Source of the DNA: Pedinophyceae sp. YPF-701
Lineage: Eukaryota > Chlorophyta > Pedinophyceae
Assembly (NCBI GenBank): GCA_916048055.1
Contig: CAJZHL010000003.1
Span: 558,001-622,000, forward strand
Direction of reading: 5' to 3'
DNA: 64,000 nt
Part shown: positions 13,140 to 27,200 of the stretch, in pieces
Layout: each line of letters starts with the position of its first letter
How positions within the stretch are numbered: position 1 is the stretch's first letter
Notes under the pieces: model-generated
Database searches by the model: none
Seen by the model: the letters and a program-made list of their open reading frames with translations, nothing else
Told to the model about the DNA's origin: nothing
Program-made: the position numbers and the translations under genes

Positions 13140-16100
13140 TCACTCCTGCCTTTCGTTCTCCCGCACGGCCACGAGACTCGACAGCCGGCTCCGCCCGAAC
13201 GTCCGCGCCATGCTCGGCACGTACTGCAGGCTCGGCACTGCCGCCGTCTCCTCCTCTGGCGTCCTCGGCGCCGACGGCGCGTCCTCAGGAATCGCCCCAA
13301 TGCCATCCCGGCGCGACGTAGTGCGCCACGCGAGCGACTGCATGGATCGCATCGACCGCCCGCGGAACGACGCCCCAGTCCCGAGGCCCGCCGGCGCGGT
13401 CTCGGCCTCGCGCTCAGCCTGCTCTGCCTGCATGAGCCTGGCCATTCCCGCCTGCGACAACGACGGCGTGCCGCCCAGCATCGCGCGGCTGCGCCCGGCC
13501 GAGAGCGGCGAGCGCGAGCGGTCGCCGTCCGAGTCACGCAGCGAGGCCGCGAGCTCCGGCGACATCCGGCTGTTGGCCTTGCGTGGGATCGGCGGCGGAG
13601 GGGTACGGCGGACCATCGCCGGCGACGCGCGGTCGCCCTCGGCCGCACTGTCGATCCGCGATCCCCGAACCTGCTCGTCCGCGAGCGCGATGCTCTGCCG
13701 CACGATCTCCTCCGGGTCGTCCTGCGGCAGGTAGTGCGGCCGCAGCCCGCTGCCCCCCCGCGACGGCGCGCCCCTGCCACCGGGCGAGTTCCCGCTCTCC
13801 TCGCCCTCCATCTCCCCGCTGCCCTCCTCGATGATCGGCTCCACGACCAGTCGCGGGCGCCCGCTGCGCCCGCGCGACGCCGCGCGCTGCTGCAGCGCCG
13901 CCATGTGCTCCGCAGGCGCCATGTCCTCCTCGTGATCGTCGCCCCCTTCCTCCTGCCCCTCAGCGTGCGGCGACAGGCGGCCCGACGCCCCGCCCATCGA
14001 GTCGGAGCTCTCGCCATGCTCAGGCTTCTTCCGGAATCCCGCCCCCTGTGGCTTTTTCGAAGCCTGAGCTGCGCGGTCCTGCGCAGCGGCGCCGAGGCGC
14101 CGGGGCTCGGAGAGCGCGTCGCGCGGGAGCGTTTCGGAGTTGAACGCGCTCGCGAGCGCGTCGAGGAAGATGTCCAGGTCGATCGTGACGCCCGACGTGC
14201 CGCGCTCGCGCGCCGAGGGCGCCAGCCTCTGCTGGAACACGGCCAGCTGCGTCGGGTCGTCCGAGTTCCACAGATTCGCGAGCACGTCGAGGGCGACGTT
14301 GTGCGGGAGGTGCGCGGGCCCGGCGCGCCACTCCTTGGCCAAGATACGGAATTTCAGACCCATGAGCTTCTTGATACACAGCAAGACCTGGAGCAGGAAC
14401 CCGAAGGTCAGGTCGCCGAACAAGGGGTCCGACGGCGCGTCCTCGGCCCCGACGCCGAGCATCCGCGCGAACAGCGCGATCCGCGGATGGTTGTTCGCCA
14501 TCATGTGCACCGACACGATGAACTGTGCCATGAAGCCCGTGTGGCCGCGGATGAAGATCCCGCCGTCGATCTGCTGCGCGGCGACGTACGCGAGCATCGC
14601 GTCCACGGGCACGACGACCTCCTGCGTGTGCTGCGCGGCCCCGTGCGCGCCGTGCTCCTGCTGGTTGGCGCGCGTGGCCAGGATGTGGTCCATGCGGTTC
14701 AGGAACGCCCCCGCGATGTGCTCGAGGAGCGAGTTCAGCCCGATCATGCGCACGTCCTTGCGCCGCGCCATCGTATCCTTGAGCCACGGCAGCCACTGCT
14801 CCATCATCGAGCGCGCCGTCTGAATGCCCGCATCGCGGCGCGCGCGCCGCTGGCCCTCCAGGGATGACATGAAGCTCTCGATGCGCTGCTCCTGCTCGCG
14901 CGCACGGAACAGCGCCTCCTTCAGCACCGACACCTCGTCCGCGGCCTGCTGCGCCCGCTTCTGGTACTCTCCCGCCACACGCTTGTGCACGTGCAGCTCC
15001 TGCATCACGCGGCGCGCCAGCGACGCCTGCTGCGACTTGAGCAGCTCGAGCGTGTCGATCTTCAGCCCGTCGACCGCCTCGATCAGCCCGCGGTTCTGCG
15101 CCTCCAGGTTCCCCATCCGAACGCGCAACCCCTTGGCCCATCCACCCATGATGTCGCGCCCCGCCGTCACCCACCGCAGCTTCTTCGTCAGCGCGCGCGT
15201 CTTCTCCTCCTCGGCCTGCAGCGCCGCCTTCGCGTCGCGCGACTGCGCGCCCTGCTCCCACAGCCTGTTCCGCAGGGACTCGATCATTCTTCCGTCCGCC
15301 AACATCTTCTCCTCCAGCTCCTTCAGGAGGTCCGTCGGCGGCCGCACGCGCGGCGCCGCGATACTCTTGCCCTGCGCGCGGTTGAGCGCCGGCTTCTGGC
15401 TCGGAGTCGGCGGCTTCGCGCCCGGGGTCGGGGGCGCGTCGTCCAGGTCCGCCACGCCCGGCGCCGCGCCCGTCTCGTACGACTTCTTGAGCCGCTTCAT
15501 CATCTGCTGGACGATCTTCTCGTGCTTCGAGAACTCGCGCTCCGCGCCCGGGTCCACGCCGATGCCAGACTGCGGCGACGCGGGCTGCACTGCCCCCGAG
15601 CCCGTGCGTCGGTGCCCTGCGCGCTTGGCGGCCTCGCGCGCGCGCTCCCGCCGCGACGCCGCCGTCTCCTTGATGTTGCCGGACGGCGTCTTCTTCGGCT
15701 GCAGCAGCCGCAGCCCGGCCTCGAGCAGGTCTGGGTCCTCCATCGCCTCGCGCAGCAGCTCGTCTCGCATCTCCCTGTCCAGAGTCACGAGCTTCTGTCC
15801 TCCATATTCCTCGACCACGCGCTGCCGGAGGTCGCGCCGGGCGTCCATGTCGAGGTCGTTGAGGTCCGTGTCGACCTCGGCGCGGATGAAATCGAACACA
15901 TTGGTGATCAGTCGAACCTGTGCGACTGGCTGGTAGTCGGACAAGGCAGTCTGGTGTTGGCGCATCGTTGCTGGCGAGGCGCCGCGCTCGGCGAGCACGC
16001 TGAGCCCGCCGGGCGACGACGGCCCGAGGCTGCACACGTCCACGCGCGCGTGGGAGCCTTCCGTGAGCGCGCCCGAGTCGTGGCCGCCCGGGATGGAGAC

Positions 16101-19100
16101 CGAGAGACGCTGTCCCTGCTGGGGCTGCTCGCGCGACGCTGGCCGCCACCTGTTCTGCTGTGACGAGCTAGGGCGGAAGTCCCGGATGTCGTGGTCGCCG
16201 CTGGTGCGGGCCAGGCGGCTCGCAGGGCGGATGCTGCCGTCCCGGGACTGTGCGGTGCCGGGGCGGCCGAAGTTCGGCGTGCGCGGCCGCTCGGCGAAGC
16301 TGTCGCGGTCCATGCGCGCGGAGCCCGTGGTGTCCGCAGTCGAGGGGCGCGAAGATATGCTTGCGTTGTCACGCTTGACACGACGTGTGTAGGGGGAAGC
16401 CTGCGCGAAGAAACACAGGCGCGGCACGATTTTTTATGGGTTTGCATCGCAGTACGCGACACGAAGCAACGCACTTGATACGAGCACTGTGCAAAGCAAG
16501 CGCCGATCCCGGCGCCGCGGCGCGACCCGGCAACACACGCGGATGCTGCCGCTCACGCACCGTCATTTGCCGCACGACAGCCGACACGTCGTCGTGCTCC
16601 CTCTGGTAACGCGCCGTCTCGAACCGGCACGCATCGACCAGGTCTTGCGCCGTTGTCACCGCGGGGCGGTCCGACCCGGCGACCCTGTTCTCAATAGAAG
16701 ACACAAGCTTGCTGATGGCCCGCAGGGCGTGCACCGTGCTGGCCAACGACGACACGTTCGCCTCCGCCACGGGCAGATCCACCTCGTTGAGCAGCACCAC
16801 CGTGCGGCCCTTCTTCAGCATCTTCTCCCTCTGCTTGCGCGCATCCTCGCCCGGCGCCGCATCCCGCCGCGGCGAGTCCGCGCCCGCGCCGTCCGCCTCG
16901 CTCCCTGCGGCCGCCAATCCGACCGACCGGCTCGCCTTGGCCGCGCGCATCGAATCGCGCACGATGCGCACCTCGATGTGAGCGTCGCGGAGCGCGTCGG
17001 TGCGGTTGGCGAGTCGGTCCTTCAGGGGTTCCTTCAGGGCCTTGAGCTTCTCGGCGACCTCGCCTTGAAGTTCCACCCACTGCAGCTGCTGCTTGCCGGC
17101 CTCGCGGGCCCGCTTCTCGACCTGCGCGCGCCCGCCCTCAACTTTGAGCTCCTCGACGGCCTGCCCCGCCGCGACGCGCCGGAGCACCTCCTCCGCAGCG
17201 GCCCGCTGGAGTTGCCAGCGCGTGATCCAGACGTTGCACGCGCGCGAGGCCGAGTCGAGCGCCGCGACGAGCTGCCCCGTCGCGAGGCTCTCGCGTCGCC
17301 GCGCCGACGTCAGGAGCCCGCAGCACGTGTTCCAGGAGCGCGAGAGCGACTTGCGGACAGGGTGCGACGTCGGGAGCGTCTCCATCTCGAGGGAGATCGT
17401 CGCCGCGGCCGCTTCGAGCCGCTGGACGACCTGGTACGCCTTTAGGCGCGCGTCAGACAACGTCGACACCTCCTTGATGCGGTTCCGGTCCTCGACCTGC
17501 TGCAGCTCGATGCAGCGGTCCGCCTCAGCCCTCAGCCGATCCATGTCCGCCCTGATCCGCTGCTCCGCCGACGCCGTCGCGAGCCCGATGTCCGGCTGCA
17601 TGTCTTGGATCAGCAGCAGCGTTGACCGCGCCAGCGCCGCCCGCCGCAGCGCGTGGCGCGTGTAGTCCTGCGAAATCGCCCGCTCCGACTGCCCGCGCCA
17701 CTCGATCTTCCCGTCGAGCTTCGCGCTCATGTCCGCCACGGCCCGCATCGCCGACACCAGCTGCTCTGCCGCCTGCGCCGACACCCCTTTCGAAGGGTCC
17801 CCTCCGTGGTCGTGCTCCATCTCCTCGTCGGTCGCCGCGCGGCGCTTCGCGTGCTTGATCTGCACCAGCAGCCCGTTCACCGTCTCCCACAGCGGCCGCA
17901 TGTCGTGCTCGGTCAACTCCAGCTCCACCGCAGATTGCGTCCGCGCCGCCACCAGGTCCTTCATTCCGGCCTCAATCGCCTTCTCCGTCTCCGCGAGCCG
18001 CGTCCGCGCGAAGTTGAGCTCCTCCTCCGCGGCCCCGAGCGCCGCCGCGACCTCGGTCTCCCGCTCCGACGGCGCCTCGTTCAGGTCCCGTCCGACCTGC
18101 AGGTTCGAGAGCTCCACCCCCAACAAATGCACGCGGAACTCCGTGCCGCGCGAAACCTCGGCCTCGTGCATCGCGAGCAGCCACCGCGCGTGCCGCACGA
18201 GCGACCCCAGCACCGCGGCCCTCCGCCGCGCCGGCTCAAAGGTCTTTTGGTGCACGCGGATCTCACCCTCGAGGCGCCGGACGTCGGCGTGCATTCCGGA
18301 CTGCTCCGCGCGCGCGCGGTCCTCCTGGACGAGAGAGATCATCGATCGCTTCGTCGAGAGGTCCTCCGCGGCGCGCTGCACCGCGTTTTCGAGCTCCGCG
18401 AGGTGCGCCCGGTCCGCGGCGCAGATCTCCGCGACTTGCTTCGTGATCGCCGTCATGCGCTCGTGCGCCTGCTCGATGAGCGCCTGCGCCTCCTGCGCCT
18501 CCTCCTCCGAACAGTCCGTCTCGAGGATCTGTCGAATCTCTTGCGAGTCGATGCGGAGTTGTTCGTACTCCGCGACCAGCGCCCCGGCCTCCTTGTGCCG
18601 CGCGTTCGGTCCCGCGCAGCGCTCCTCGCGCTCCGCGATCGCCATCATGCGGTCGTTGACGTGCTCGAGCATCATGAGCTCGATGCGCTTCCAGGCGGCG
18701 TCGCGGTCCACGGTGCGCTCGGCGGCGTTGAATTGCTGCGCAAGCTGCGCGGCGAGGGTGCCGCGGGCCGAGTGCTGCTCCTCGCGCGCGCGGAGACGCT
18801 CGAGCTCGGCGTTGGCTTCGTCGAGGTCGGCGAAGCGGCGCAGTTCGTCCTGCACGCGCCGGCGTGGCATGTCGGTGCCGTCATTGTGGTCCAGCCGCAG
18901 GATCTCGTCCGCGGGCGCCATGGGCGTGTTCGGGTCGAAGTCGACGGTCATCTTGATCTCGGGGCTCCCGGGCCGCGACGGAATCTGCAGAACACGGCGG
19001 CGACGGCGCACGTGAGACTGAAACGGGCGTTCTGCAATGAAATCGCGAAACCGAGCCTCACGGGGCAGAAACTGCTTCAAAAGTGCTGTGGCGTACACGT

Positions 19101-22100
19101 GTGCACAGGGACGAGGCATGGGCGCACCAGGAGCACGTCAAGCGCGCCGTCGGGCCCGAACTGCAAGCCCTTGTCTTCGGAGCCCAATCCCATAGCCTCC
19201 AGGGTATCTTGGAAGAGCTTCTCCGGCATGGGCTCGCCTCCGCGGAAGCGCCGCACCATGTGCATCGCGAGCGCCTCGCCCTCCGCGGTCCCCGTCGCCA
19301 CGACGCCGTGCGGATTCACCTGGTGCAGCTGCGGCGGCGCAAGCATGGCGTTCGGCAGCACCACCGACACCTGCGTGCCCGTGAGCGCGCCCATGATCCC
19401 GGACGACTGCAGCAGCGTCTGCGCCATCCGCAGCGAGCTGCACGCCTTCGTCGTCGCCGTCACGAGCGCCTTGTTCTTCTGCAGCAGCCCAGACGCCGCC
19501 GCCGCCATGAGGTCGCGTTCGTGGCGCAGCGGCGTGAGTTCGAGCTGGAGCTCGTAGTTGGACATGCGGAGGTCCCCTATCTCGCCGTTGAGCTCGTGGA
19601 TCTGCGACTGCAGCTGCGCGGCGACGCGCGTGTTGTTGACAATGGCAATGTTCTTCTCCTCGAGCTGCAGGTGCATCTGCTTGCACTCCTTCGTCACCGT
19701 CGTCACGTACGACACCACGTCCTCCACCCCGGACACCCCCTCCACGCCCTCCTCCGCAAGCATCCCCTTGAGCGTCGAGTCCGACTCCTTGTACGTTGCA
19801 AGCTGCGCGTTGAGCTTCTCGACCTCCCGCGCCTTGCGCCCGAAGTTGCTGCGCGTCTCCGTCAGCTGCAGCGTGAGCCCGTCGACCTGCCGCCGCAGCG
19901 AGTCGATCTGCGACCGCAGGCTGTTCCACTCGTCTGCCATCTTGTCGTGCTGCTTCTTCATCAGGTCGCGCTCCCGGGCCGACTTCTCCGCCTTCGTCTT
20001 CGCGTCCAGGACCTCGTTCTCCGCCGTCTCCGCACGCGCCCCCGACTCCTGCGCCGCCGACCGCCACTGCGCCGCCTCGGTCCTCAGCTCCGACAAGTTC
20101 TTATTAAACCATTGAGTCGCATTCATCGCTGCCTGGAGAGTCATATGCGACTTCGAGTGGACCTTGTAGAACGCCCAGTCGCGGTCCAGCATGTGTAGCG
20201 CCTGCTGCACCGACTCCACCGACGACGCCTCGACGTTGAGCGTCTCCAGAAGCCGCCGGCACTGCCCTCTCAAATGCGCCACCTCCGTGCGCTCCTTCTC
20301 GAGCTCGCGGTGCGCCACGTCGAGGTCCGACTCCAGGAGCCGGCGCTTCTGGTCGAGGTCGCGCACGAGGGACTCGGCGCCGTCCGCGCGCGACCTCTCT
20401 CGGTCCACTAGGACTTGCATCTCCGCAATGTCCTGGTTGTGCTGCGCACGGCGCTCCTTGGCGACGTTGTCGCGCCGCTCGAGCTCCTCGCGCATGCGCT
20501 CCAGCATTTGGTCCTTCTCGCGGGCGTTCGCGATCTCCTTCTGGAGCTGCGCGCCGAGGGAGGAGGATTCGTCCTTTGCTGATTGCACCGCCTTGCTGCA
20601 GAGGGGGAAGGGACGTTGCGGCGTCGTTGGTTGAGTGAGCAGGGGGCGGGGAGCGCGGAGCGAGGGCGGTGGGAAGTGCGCGGGGTGGGGGCAGGTGGCG
20701 GGGGAATCAGTCGGAGGATCGCGATTGGACACGGCACCATCGTTGCGACCAGGCGGGCTGCGACACGCACGTGGCGGCCTCCACCGCGGCCATCGTCTCC
20801 TTGTGCAGGTCGCGCTCCTTGAGCAGGTGGTCCTTGGTCATCGCTAGCTCGCCGTCGCGCGTCACCAAGTCCCGCTGCACGCGCACCGCCATGTCCCGCT
20901 GCACGCGCAGGTTCTCCAGCTGCTTCGCGAGCTCCTCCTTCGTGTCCGCGAGGTCCTCGCTCGCCGCAGTGAACTTGATCGACAGTTCCTCGAATTCGAA
21001 GCGCAACTTGTCCAGCGACCCGTCCAGGTCGCTCGCGCGCGCCTCCGACGCCGCGAGCTTCTCCCGCAGGTCCGCCGCCGCGTCCTCCGCGCGCGCCACC
21101 TTCCTGTCATACCCGGCCAACACCCCCTCGACCTTCAGCCGCCGTGCAATCTCGTCCTTCAGCCGCGCCTCCGTCGCATCCAGGTCCTCCTGGAGCCCCT
21201 TCGCGCGCCCCTTCTCCGCCACGTACTTCGCCGCGATGTTCCTGTTCTCCGTGATCATCTGGTGCACCTGGTGGTCGTGGTCCCCCCGCGTCGACTCCTG
21301 GACACTGTCGGCCGCCTTCAGGAGCTCCTGCAAACGGTCGATCTCCGCCTGCCGCCGGCGACAGTCCTGCGTGAGCGCCTCGATCTGCGCCTGGTGCCGG
21401 ATCGCGGCCCGGAGCTCCGTCAGACGGAAGGTGTGGTCCCAGAGTGCCCCCATGAGATCCCCCCGCTCCCGACACTCCGACGTCACCTGCCGCCGGAGCT
21501 CGTCCGCGGCGATCGAGTACACGTAGAGCACGCCGTCCGCCGCGTCGATCAGCGGCGTCTCGGGCGCGGCGTCCACGGACACCCCCGGGGGGGTGTCGGC
21601 CGCTGCCGACCACTTGCGGTGGACCTTGAGCTGCATCGCGTCCATGATGTCCGACAGCCACGCGCCGAGCGCGACCGCGCCGTCCCGCTGCGCCGGCTGC
21701 GCGGCCGGCCCGCGCTGCATCCCGGCCATGCGCACCGCGGACGGCACGGCCTGGTCCTGCGGCATGGACCGGGCTTGCCCAATCGCCATCGACCCGAGCT
21801 GCTTCGTGGTCGCAGACTTCGCGGTGGACATGCTGCGGCCGCCGACGCTCGAACGCAGCGGCTGGTCCGACGCGCTCACCAGCGCGCGCACCCAGTGCAA
21901 GCGGTCGACGTGCGAGTGCGCGTGGGCGCCTCGGCCGCCCTGCGCCGACCCGGGGCGCCCCGCGTCCGTCGCGGGCGGCATCGAGGATACCATCGCCGCG
22001 TGCGCGCCGCCCGCGCTGGTCGGCCGGCCGGGCGCCTGGCCCTCGCGCACGACGGTGAGCGCAGTCGTCTCCCCGGCGAGCGGATCGAGCCGGCGCGGGC

Positions 22101-23338
22101 GCTTCTGCTGCGCCCCCTCGCTCCGGAGCGTTCCGGCGAACTCGTGGTGGGTAACGCGCTCCCCGGGCGCGGCGGTGCCGCCGAGCGCGGCCGCGACGCC
22201 GCGCGAGACGGCCCCGAGCGGGCCGGGCGCGGGGCGCTTGGACACCGACACTTCGCGGGGCCCGCTGGCGCGCATGTCGGTGCGGAAGTCGACGTACATG
22301 CCCTGCGTGCGGTCGAGCATCGCGCCGAGCGCCTCCATGGCGATTTTGTCGCGCCGGGCGCGCGCCGTGGCCTCGTGGCGCGCGTCCTGCAGGAGGCCGC
22401 CAACCTGGTCGCCGATCGCGGTCATCTTGTGCCGGAGCTGGCCCATCGTGCGGCGGATCGCGTCCTCTCCGCGCCGCCCGAAGTAACCCATCGGAAACAC
22501 GGAGCCTGCGCCAGCGCGGCCCGGAGACGGAGCTTGCGTCAACATCGCGGCGCACACGCGCTCCTGCGGGCCGCGAAACACGGCGACAACGACGCGAAAC
22601 GCAGGACACTATGCGTGAGCGTCTATTGGGCGACCGCGGCCTCGCACCTCCGCGGTTCGTTGTCACGAAGTCGAGCGGAATGTCCATAGTCTCGTTCACC
22701 GCGCCCTGCCCGAGCGCCGAGTCCAGGCGCTGCAGCACCGCGTCCGGCCTGAAGCCGTCGTCCTGCACCACGGCCTGTCCGCCGTCCGGCGCCGCGTCCC
22801 GGATGTCCCTGAGGGGGTGGTCGGCCATCGAGTAGACTGGGTGCTCCGAGCCCTCCTCCTCGTCCCGGGCCGTGCGCACCATCAGGGACTCCTCGGCCGC
22901 CGGGCGCGCCGCGAGGAGGCGGTGCGGGGATCCCTTCGCAGCCTCCTGCGCGGACGGCAGCGGAGACGCGCGGAGCTCGCCGTGAGAGGACGCGCATGCT
23001 CCCATGGCGCGTGCAACACACCACGCGCGCGTCCCGTCTGCGGGAGGCCGGACGGGGGGGTTTCCGGGGCCGGGGCGCACCCTCGAGGTCTGCGCTGCAT
23101 CCTCCTGCGCGTCATCGTCCGGCGCGTGCGGCGCCCGCTTCCCTAGCGTGCGTGTGAAGAGGGGCTCGGCGTTGAGTTGGTCTCTCCACTCCGCTGTCTG
23201 GCCCTGCGCGGCCCTGGCCTCCGCGGGCTCGAGCGGCTTCTGCGGAACTTCGTCCCGGATGAAGCGCGCGGCCTCGACCTTCGGGCCGGGCCCCGCAGGC
23301 TCCGAGGGGCCCGCATCGCCGCTGGGAGCGCCGCTCAT
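13140..23338 (-). CDS. Giant coiled-coil protein with axonemal dynein light chain (p28/AXDND1-like) motif
   Basis: Complement of 22648-23338, 20771-22532, 19128-20595, 16561-18984 and 13140-16400; phases 1,2,0,0 match at all four introns, giving one frame of about 3,201 residues. Around residues 570-610 the motif ADELRRQVTSECRERGDLMG resembles the p28 axonemal dynein light-chain family signature also found in AXDND1. Before it lie disordered, Pro/Ser/Ala-rich sequences. After it come well over 1,000 residues of heptad-like coiled coil, then a less regular region (LLEHIAGAFLNRMDHILATR, AQFIVSVHMMANNHPRIALF) and a Ser/Pro/Arg-rich tail. It probably acts in the axoneme or at its base. The weakest junction is intron 1, whose acceptor is ACGCAAG; a stronger AG at 22564 breaks phase. 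If the splices are wrong, these are up to four adjacent coiled-coil genes, which is less likely. Confidence 0.68.
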
Positions 23339-24290
23339 GACGCCCTCAGAGCGCTCTCCGGTGGCTCAGACGGGTTTCACGGACGGAGTCATGCCTGGAG
23401 AGCACAGGCGGGAGGTAGAGGGGGTGAGATTGGGCGCGGGGTGCGCGTACGGGCCCGTGGGCCGTGCGCAGTGCCGTGCGCACTGCTCTGCTGGCGAGGC
23501 CGTGGCGCGGGAACCGGGGCGTGCGTTGCGCGTGTGCGGTCGCAGGGGCGTTGCGCTGCATCATGCTGCCGCGTGCTGTGGGAGGGAGGGGCGTTTCGGA
23601 CGCTTCCCGGAGTGCCGGAGGGCTCGGTCATGCACATGCCCGTTCAACGGCCGAGCGCCTTCGAGGCGCCGCGCACGCGAGTCAGCGCGCTTGCACAGGT
23701 CAAATGGAGATAGTTTCCCCGGGGAAGCCGTTCAAAGCACGTCGAGCGGCCCCCTGGAGACCGCCAGGGTCGCAAATGGTGCAGAGTACTGCTTCACTCG
23801 CCGGAAACAGCGCCTCCGAGCATGATTGAGCCCGAACGAGCCCCGGAGACTCTTGATATCGCTACAGAGTTCAGCGTCGAGCAGGACAAATCGCGCGCGG
23901 GATGCGTGCCACGAAGCGACGCCCTTGCCTGCACTCTTGCCAAGGTCATCGTCCACTCAACCAGCCTCCGCTCGCAGTGTGCTGTCCTTCAGACTAGTGA
24001 CCGCGCAAGAAGCTCGGCCGAATATGCCTGCGTACTGCGCCGTCACGCGGCCTCGTCGCCCCCCGCTCCAAGCGACGCAGGGCCCACAGTTGCACCAGTG
24101 TTGTACTGGGTGTCCCCTCCGGCGCTTGGGATCGAAGGCCGGGCAGGGCGGCGGAGCAGAGCACTCACTGAGTACGTCGTCGTTGCAGCGTACTGTTCGA
24201 AGCGGTATGATGACGTCGTGGTGCTGTTGAGTGTGCTCGCTCCCACGAAGGCGCAATGCGGCCGCTGACGCGCGTTTAAACGGCGTTCCG
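23339..24290. other. Divergent promoter region, giant axonemal-type gene and NRDE2
   Basis: 952 bp, the longest spacer in the window. Open frames here are short and Arg/Ala-rich. Composition is less GC-extreme from about 23830 to 24060. No TATA box, tRNA or repeat is recognised. Confidence 0.4.
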
Positions 24291-27200
24291 ATGGACGAGG
24301 AGGAAGGTGAGATTCCATCCTTGACACGTGTTCCTTGTATAAGTCGTCGCTGCGCTGCTTCTCGCGCGCTGGTGCACGAGAGAGTCGCTGCGGGCTGGTT
24401 CTCACGCGTTGTGCCCCGTGACGCGCGTGCAGACGCGCGGCCCAAGCAGGCCGTGGGCGGGTTCACCAGCTTCGATCCCGCGGCGTTCGAGCGGGAGCGG
24501 GCACCGCAGGGCGCGAGCCTCGTGCGCACCCATGCAGCCGAGCTCTTCAGCGACAGCTCGAGCGACGAAAGCGGCCCCGCCACCGAACGAGCGCACGCTC
24601 GTGGCGACGAGACCGCGCGCCGCGGTCGCAAAGGCGAAGATACCAGGTCCGCAGCGGGGATTCTTCCTGCCTTGGTTCTTTCGCCTGCACACATGGCACG
24701 CGTCTCGCCGAACGGCACACCGAAACGGCCCGCGTCCCCTGCAGAGACTCGGGCGGGACGAAGCACCACAAGCACCGCCGCCGAAGATCGCGTTCCCGGA
24801 GCCCACGTGACCGCAAAAAGCTTCGCCGCAGCCCGGCGCGCGCAGCCCCCGCGCCCGGCGGCGGCGCGGCGCGCGTGGGCACAGGCGGCTACATGGATGT
24901 CGCGAGCGCGCTGCTGGGCGAGCGCATGGGCACCGCGGGCCACCTGATCGGCGCCACGGGCCCTGACGGCAATGCACGGGAGGACCGAAACAAGGACCGG
25001 GAGGCCCTGTTCCACGGCCGGCCGCTCAACTCCGAGACGCCCGCGTTCTCCGCCTTGCGTGTACCGGCGCTGGGGTCCCCGGAAGCCGTGCCCGGGCAAA
25101 GAGCAGCCTTCGGGCCAGCGTTGACGTTTGGCCCGCTCGGGGGGCACCGGCCGCTCGTTTGGGGCGGGGAGGGCGACAGCGAGGTGATGCCGGAGGGCGC
25201 GAGGCAGCGCAAGGGCACCGGGCGGTACTTCTGCTTCCGGTGCGTCCGTGCGTGGCACGGCGCTGCGGGCGCAGCGGAACCACGCCTGATGCTCTGGGAC
25301 CACCCGACGCGACGTGCGAACGTGCTGTGGGGGATCGTTGGGACATCGGCCGCCGCTGGGGACGACGTGGCGGCGATGGTGTCCCCCGGGGGACTCTCAG
25401 TTTCCTCCAGTGACTCGACGCGGTACAAGTACGGGCCGCTGTCGCTCTCGATGGTGTCAAGGGGGGGTGTATCGGGCGCCGGAGGGGCGTGCGATGCGTC
25501 GGACAAGCTCGAGCTGGTCGTGGAGGGCCGCGGGTGGCGCGGGCGGCGGCTGGCGGAGCAGCGGCGGCGAGCGCGTGCAGAGGAGGCGAGGCTTGCGAAG
25601 CTGAAGCAGGAGGGCTGGACGATCGTCGTGGACGCGACGAGCTCGAAGCCCGCGGACGTGCCCGCTGGGGCCGGTCCGGCAGACGACGAGGTGCATGCGC
25701 GACGAAGATTGGGATTTTCCAATTGTGTCTGCTTCGTTGTTTCAGGATGGATGGCAGCGGCCGTGCGAAAACTTCGGGTGCTGGCTCTGCATCGCTCTTG
25801 CTTGAGCGTACAAGATGAGTCCGTGTCGTTGCGCTGCAGGAGAGGGACGAGACGACGTGGGCGGACGCTGTGCTAGCGCGCACGCGCACCCTCAACCAGC
25901 ACCTCGCGCAGCACCCGGGTGACGAGTCCGCGTGGCTGCAACTCGCGAGCCTGCAGGAGCGCGCGGCGCGGGTCCTGCAGCCGCACGCGCGGGGCGTTGC
26001 TCGGCTGACGTCCGCGGAGCGCCGCGCGTCAGTGTTGCGGAAAGCCCTCGTCGCGCTGCCGCGCAGCGAGCGCCTCGCGATCGAGCTCATATCGGCGCTC
26101 GAGGTGATCGAGCCGTTCGCGGACGTCCGGGAGCGCTGGCGCGGGGCCCTGGGGGACTTTCCGGGCTCGTCTGACATGCACGCAAAATACCTCGCCTGGC
26201 TGCGCACGCGCGCGGGGATCTCGGGCTTCGCGCTCGAGGACCACCGTGCGGAGATGATGGACCTTCTGGCGCGCGCGGCAGTGGCGCGGGACCGCGTGTG
26301 CGGCCCCGAGGTGCTGCGTGCTGCCGTCGCAGCATGGGGCGAGTTGGCGGCGCCGCCGCGGGAGGTCCTCGCGATCGAAGCGGTGATGGCGGCGCTCGTG
26401 GCGGGTATCGTGGCGCTGGACGTCGAGGCCGGGCACGACGAGCGCGCCCGCGCCACCGCGAGCGCCGTGGTGGACTATTGTGCACTCCCCCCCATGATGC
26501 CCCCCCACGCGACGGAGGCCGACAAGCGCGCGCAGTTCCGGCGGTTCTTCCAGTCCGGAGCCCCACGCGCCGGAGACGCTGATCGCAGCGGGTGGGGGGT
26601 CTGGGAGACTGCCCTGACGTCAGAGCAGGAATATCCTCCCCCTCCGCCGTTCCCGCCGCCCCCCCCGGCCGCGCCAGCGGCGGAGCAGGGCTGGATGGAC
26701 GTGAGCGACGTGGTCGAGAGGGTTGCGAAGGAGGTGGAGCGGATACGGGGGGTGTCCGGGGTACAACAGGAGCCGGACATCGCGCAGGGGGGGAGTGAAG
26801 GCGAGGGCGAGGATGGCGAGCAGGGGGCAGGCGACGACGGCGATGGTCTGTACGACATGCTCGACGCAGCAGCGGACGAGCAGCTCCGCGCACAGGTGCG
26901 TGCCAGCGCCTGACACAGTAACGATTACCCATAATGTTGTCTCGATTTTTTGTTTGTTTATGGAATGCCGGGGCACCGCTTCGACTCGCGCGGTCGTTCG
27001 TTTACGTCGTCGTGCAGCTCGAAGACGAAGCCGAGAGGGAAGCGGAGCGCCTCAACCGCGACGACCTGCTGCGCTGGCTGGAGCTCGAGGCGGAGAGGGG
27101 CGCGGGGGCGGCGGGGCGCGCGGACGACCTGGCGGACGTGCGTTACGAGGACGTTGCGGGCGTGCTGCACACATTCGTGTCGCGGGAGCACGCCCGGCGG

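Noticed and set aside
12999-14867. A 622-codon plus-strand open frame antisense to the giant coiled-coil gene (and similar ones at 14824-15936, 14985-16163, 17653-19557, 19083-20198, 21262-22689)
   Set aside because: They are Arg/Ala/His/Leu-rich mirrors of a GC-rich coding strand, with no family motif. High GC removes stop codons from opposite frames.
13140-22581. Reading the giant region as four separate genes
   Set aside because: No internal start codons in good context, and four introns of usual size join the frames with matching phase; one gene is simpler. Kept as the fallback.
23957-25303. A 448-codon minus-strand frame over the NRDE2 5' exons
   Set aside because: Antisense to better-supported exons; no motif.
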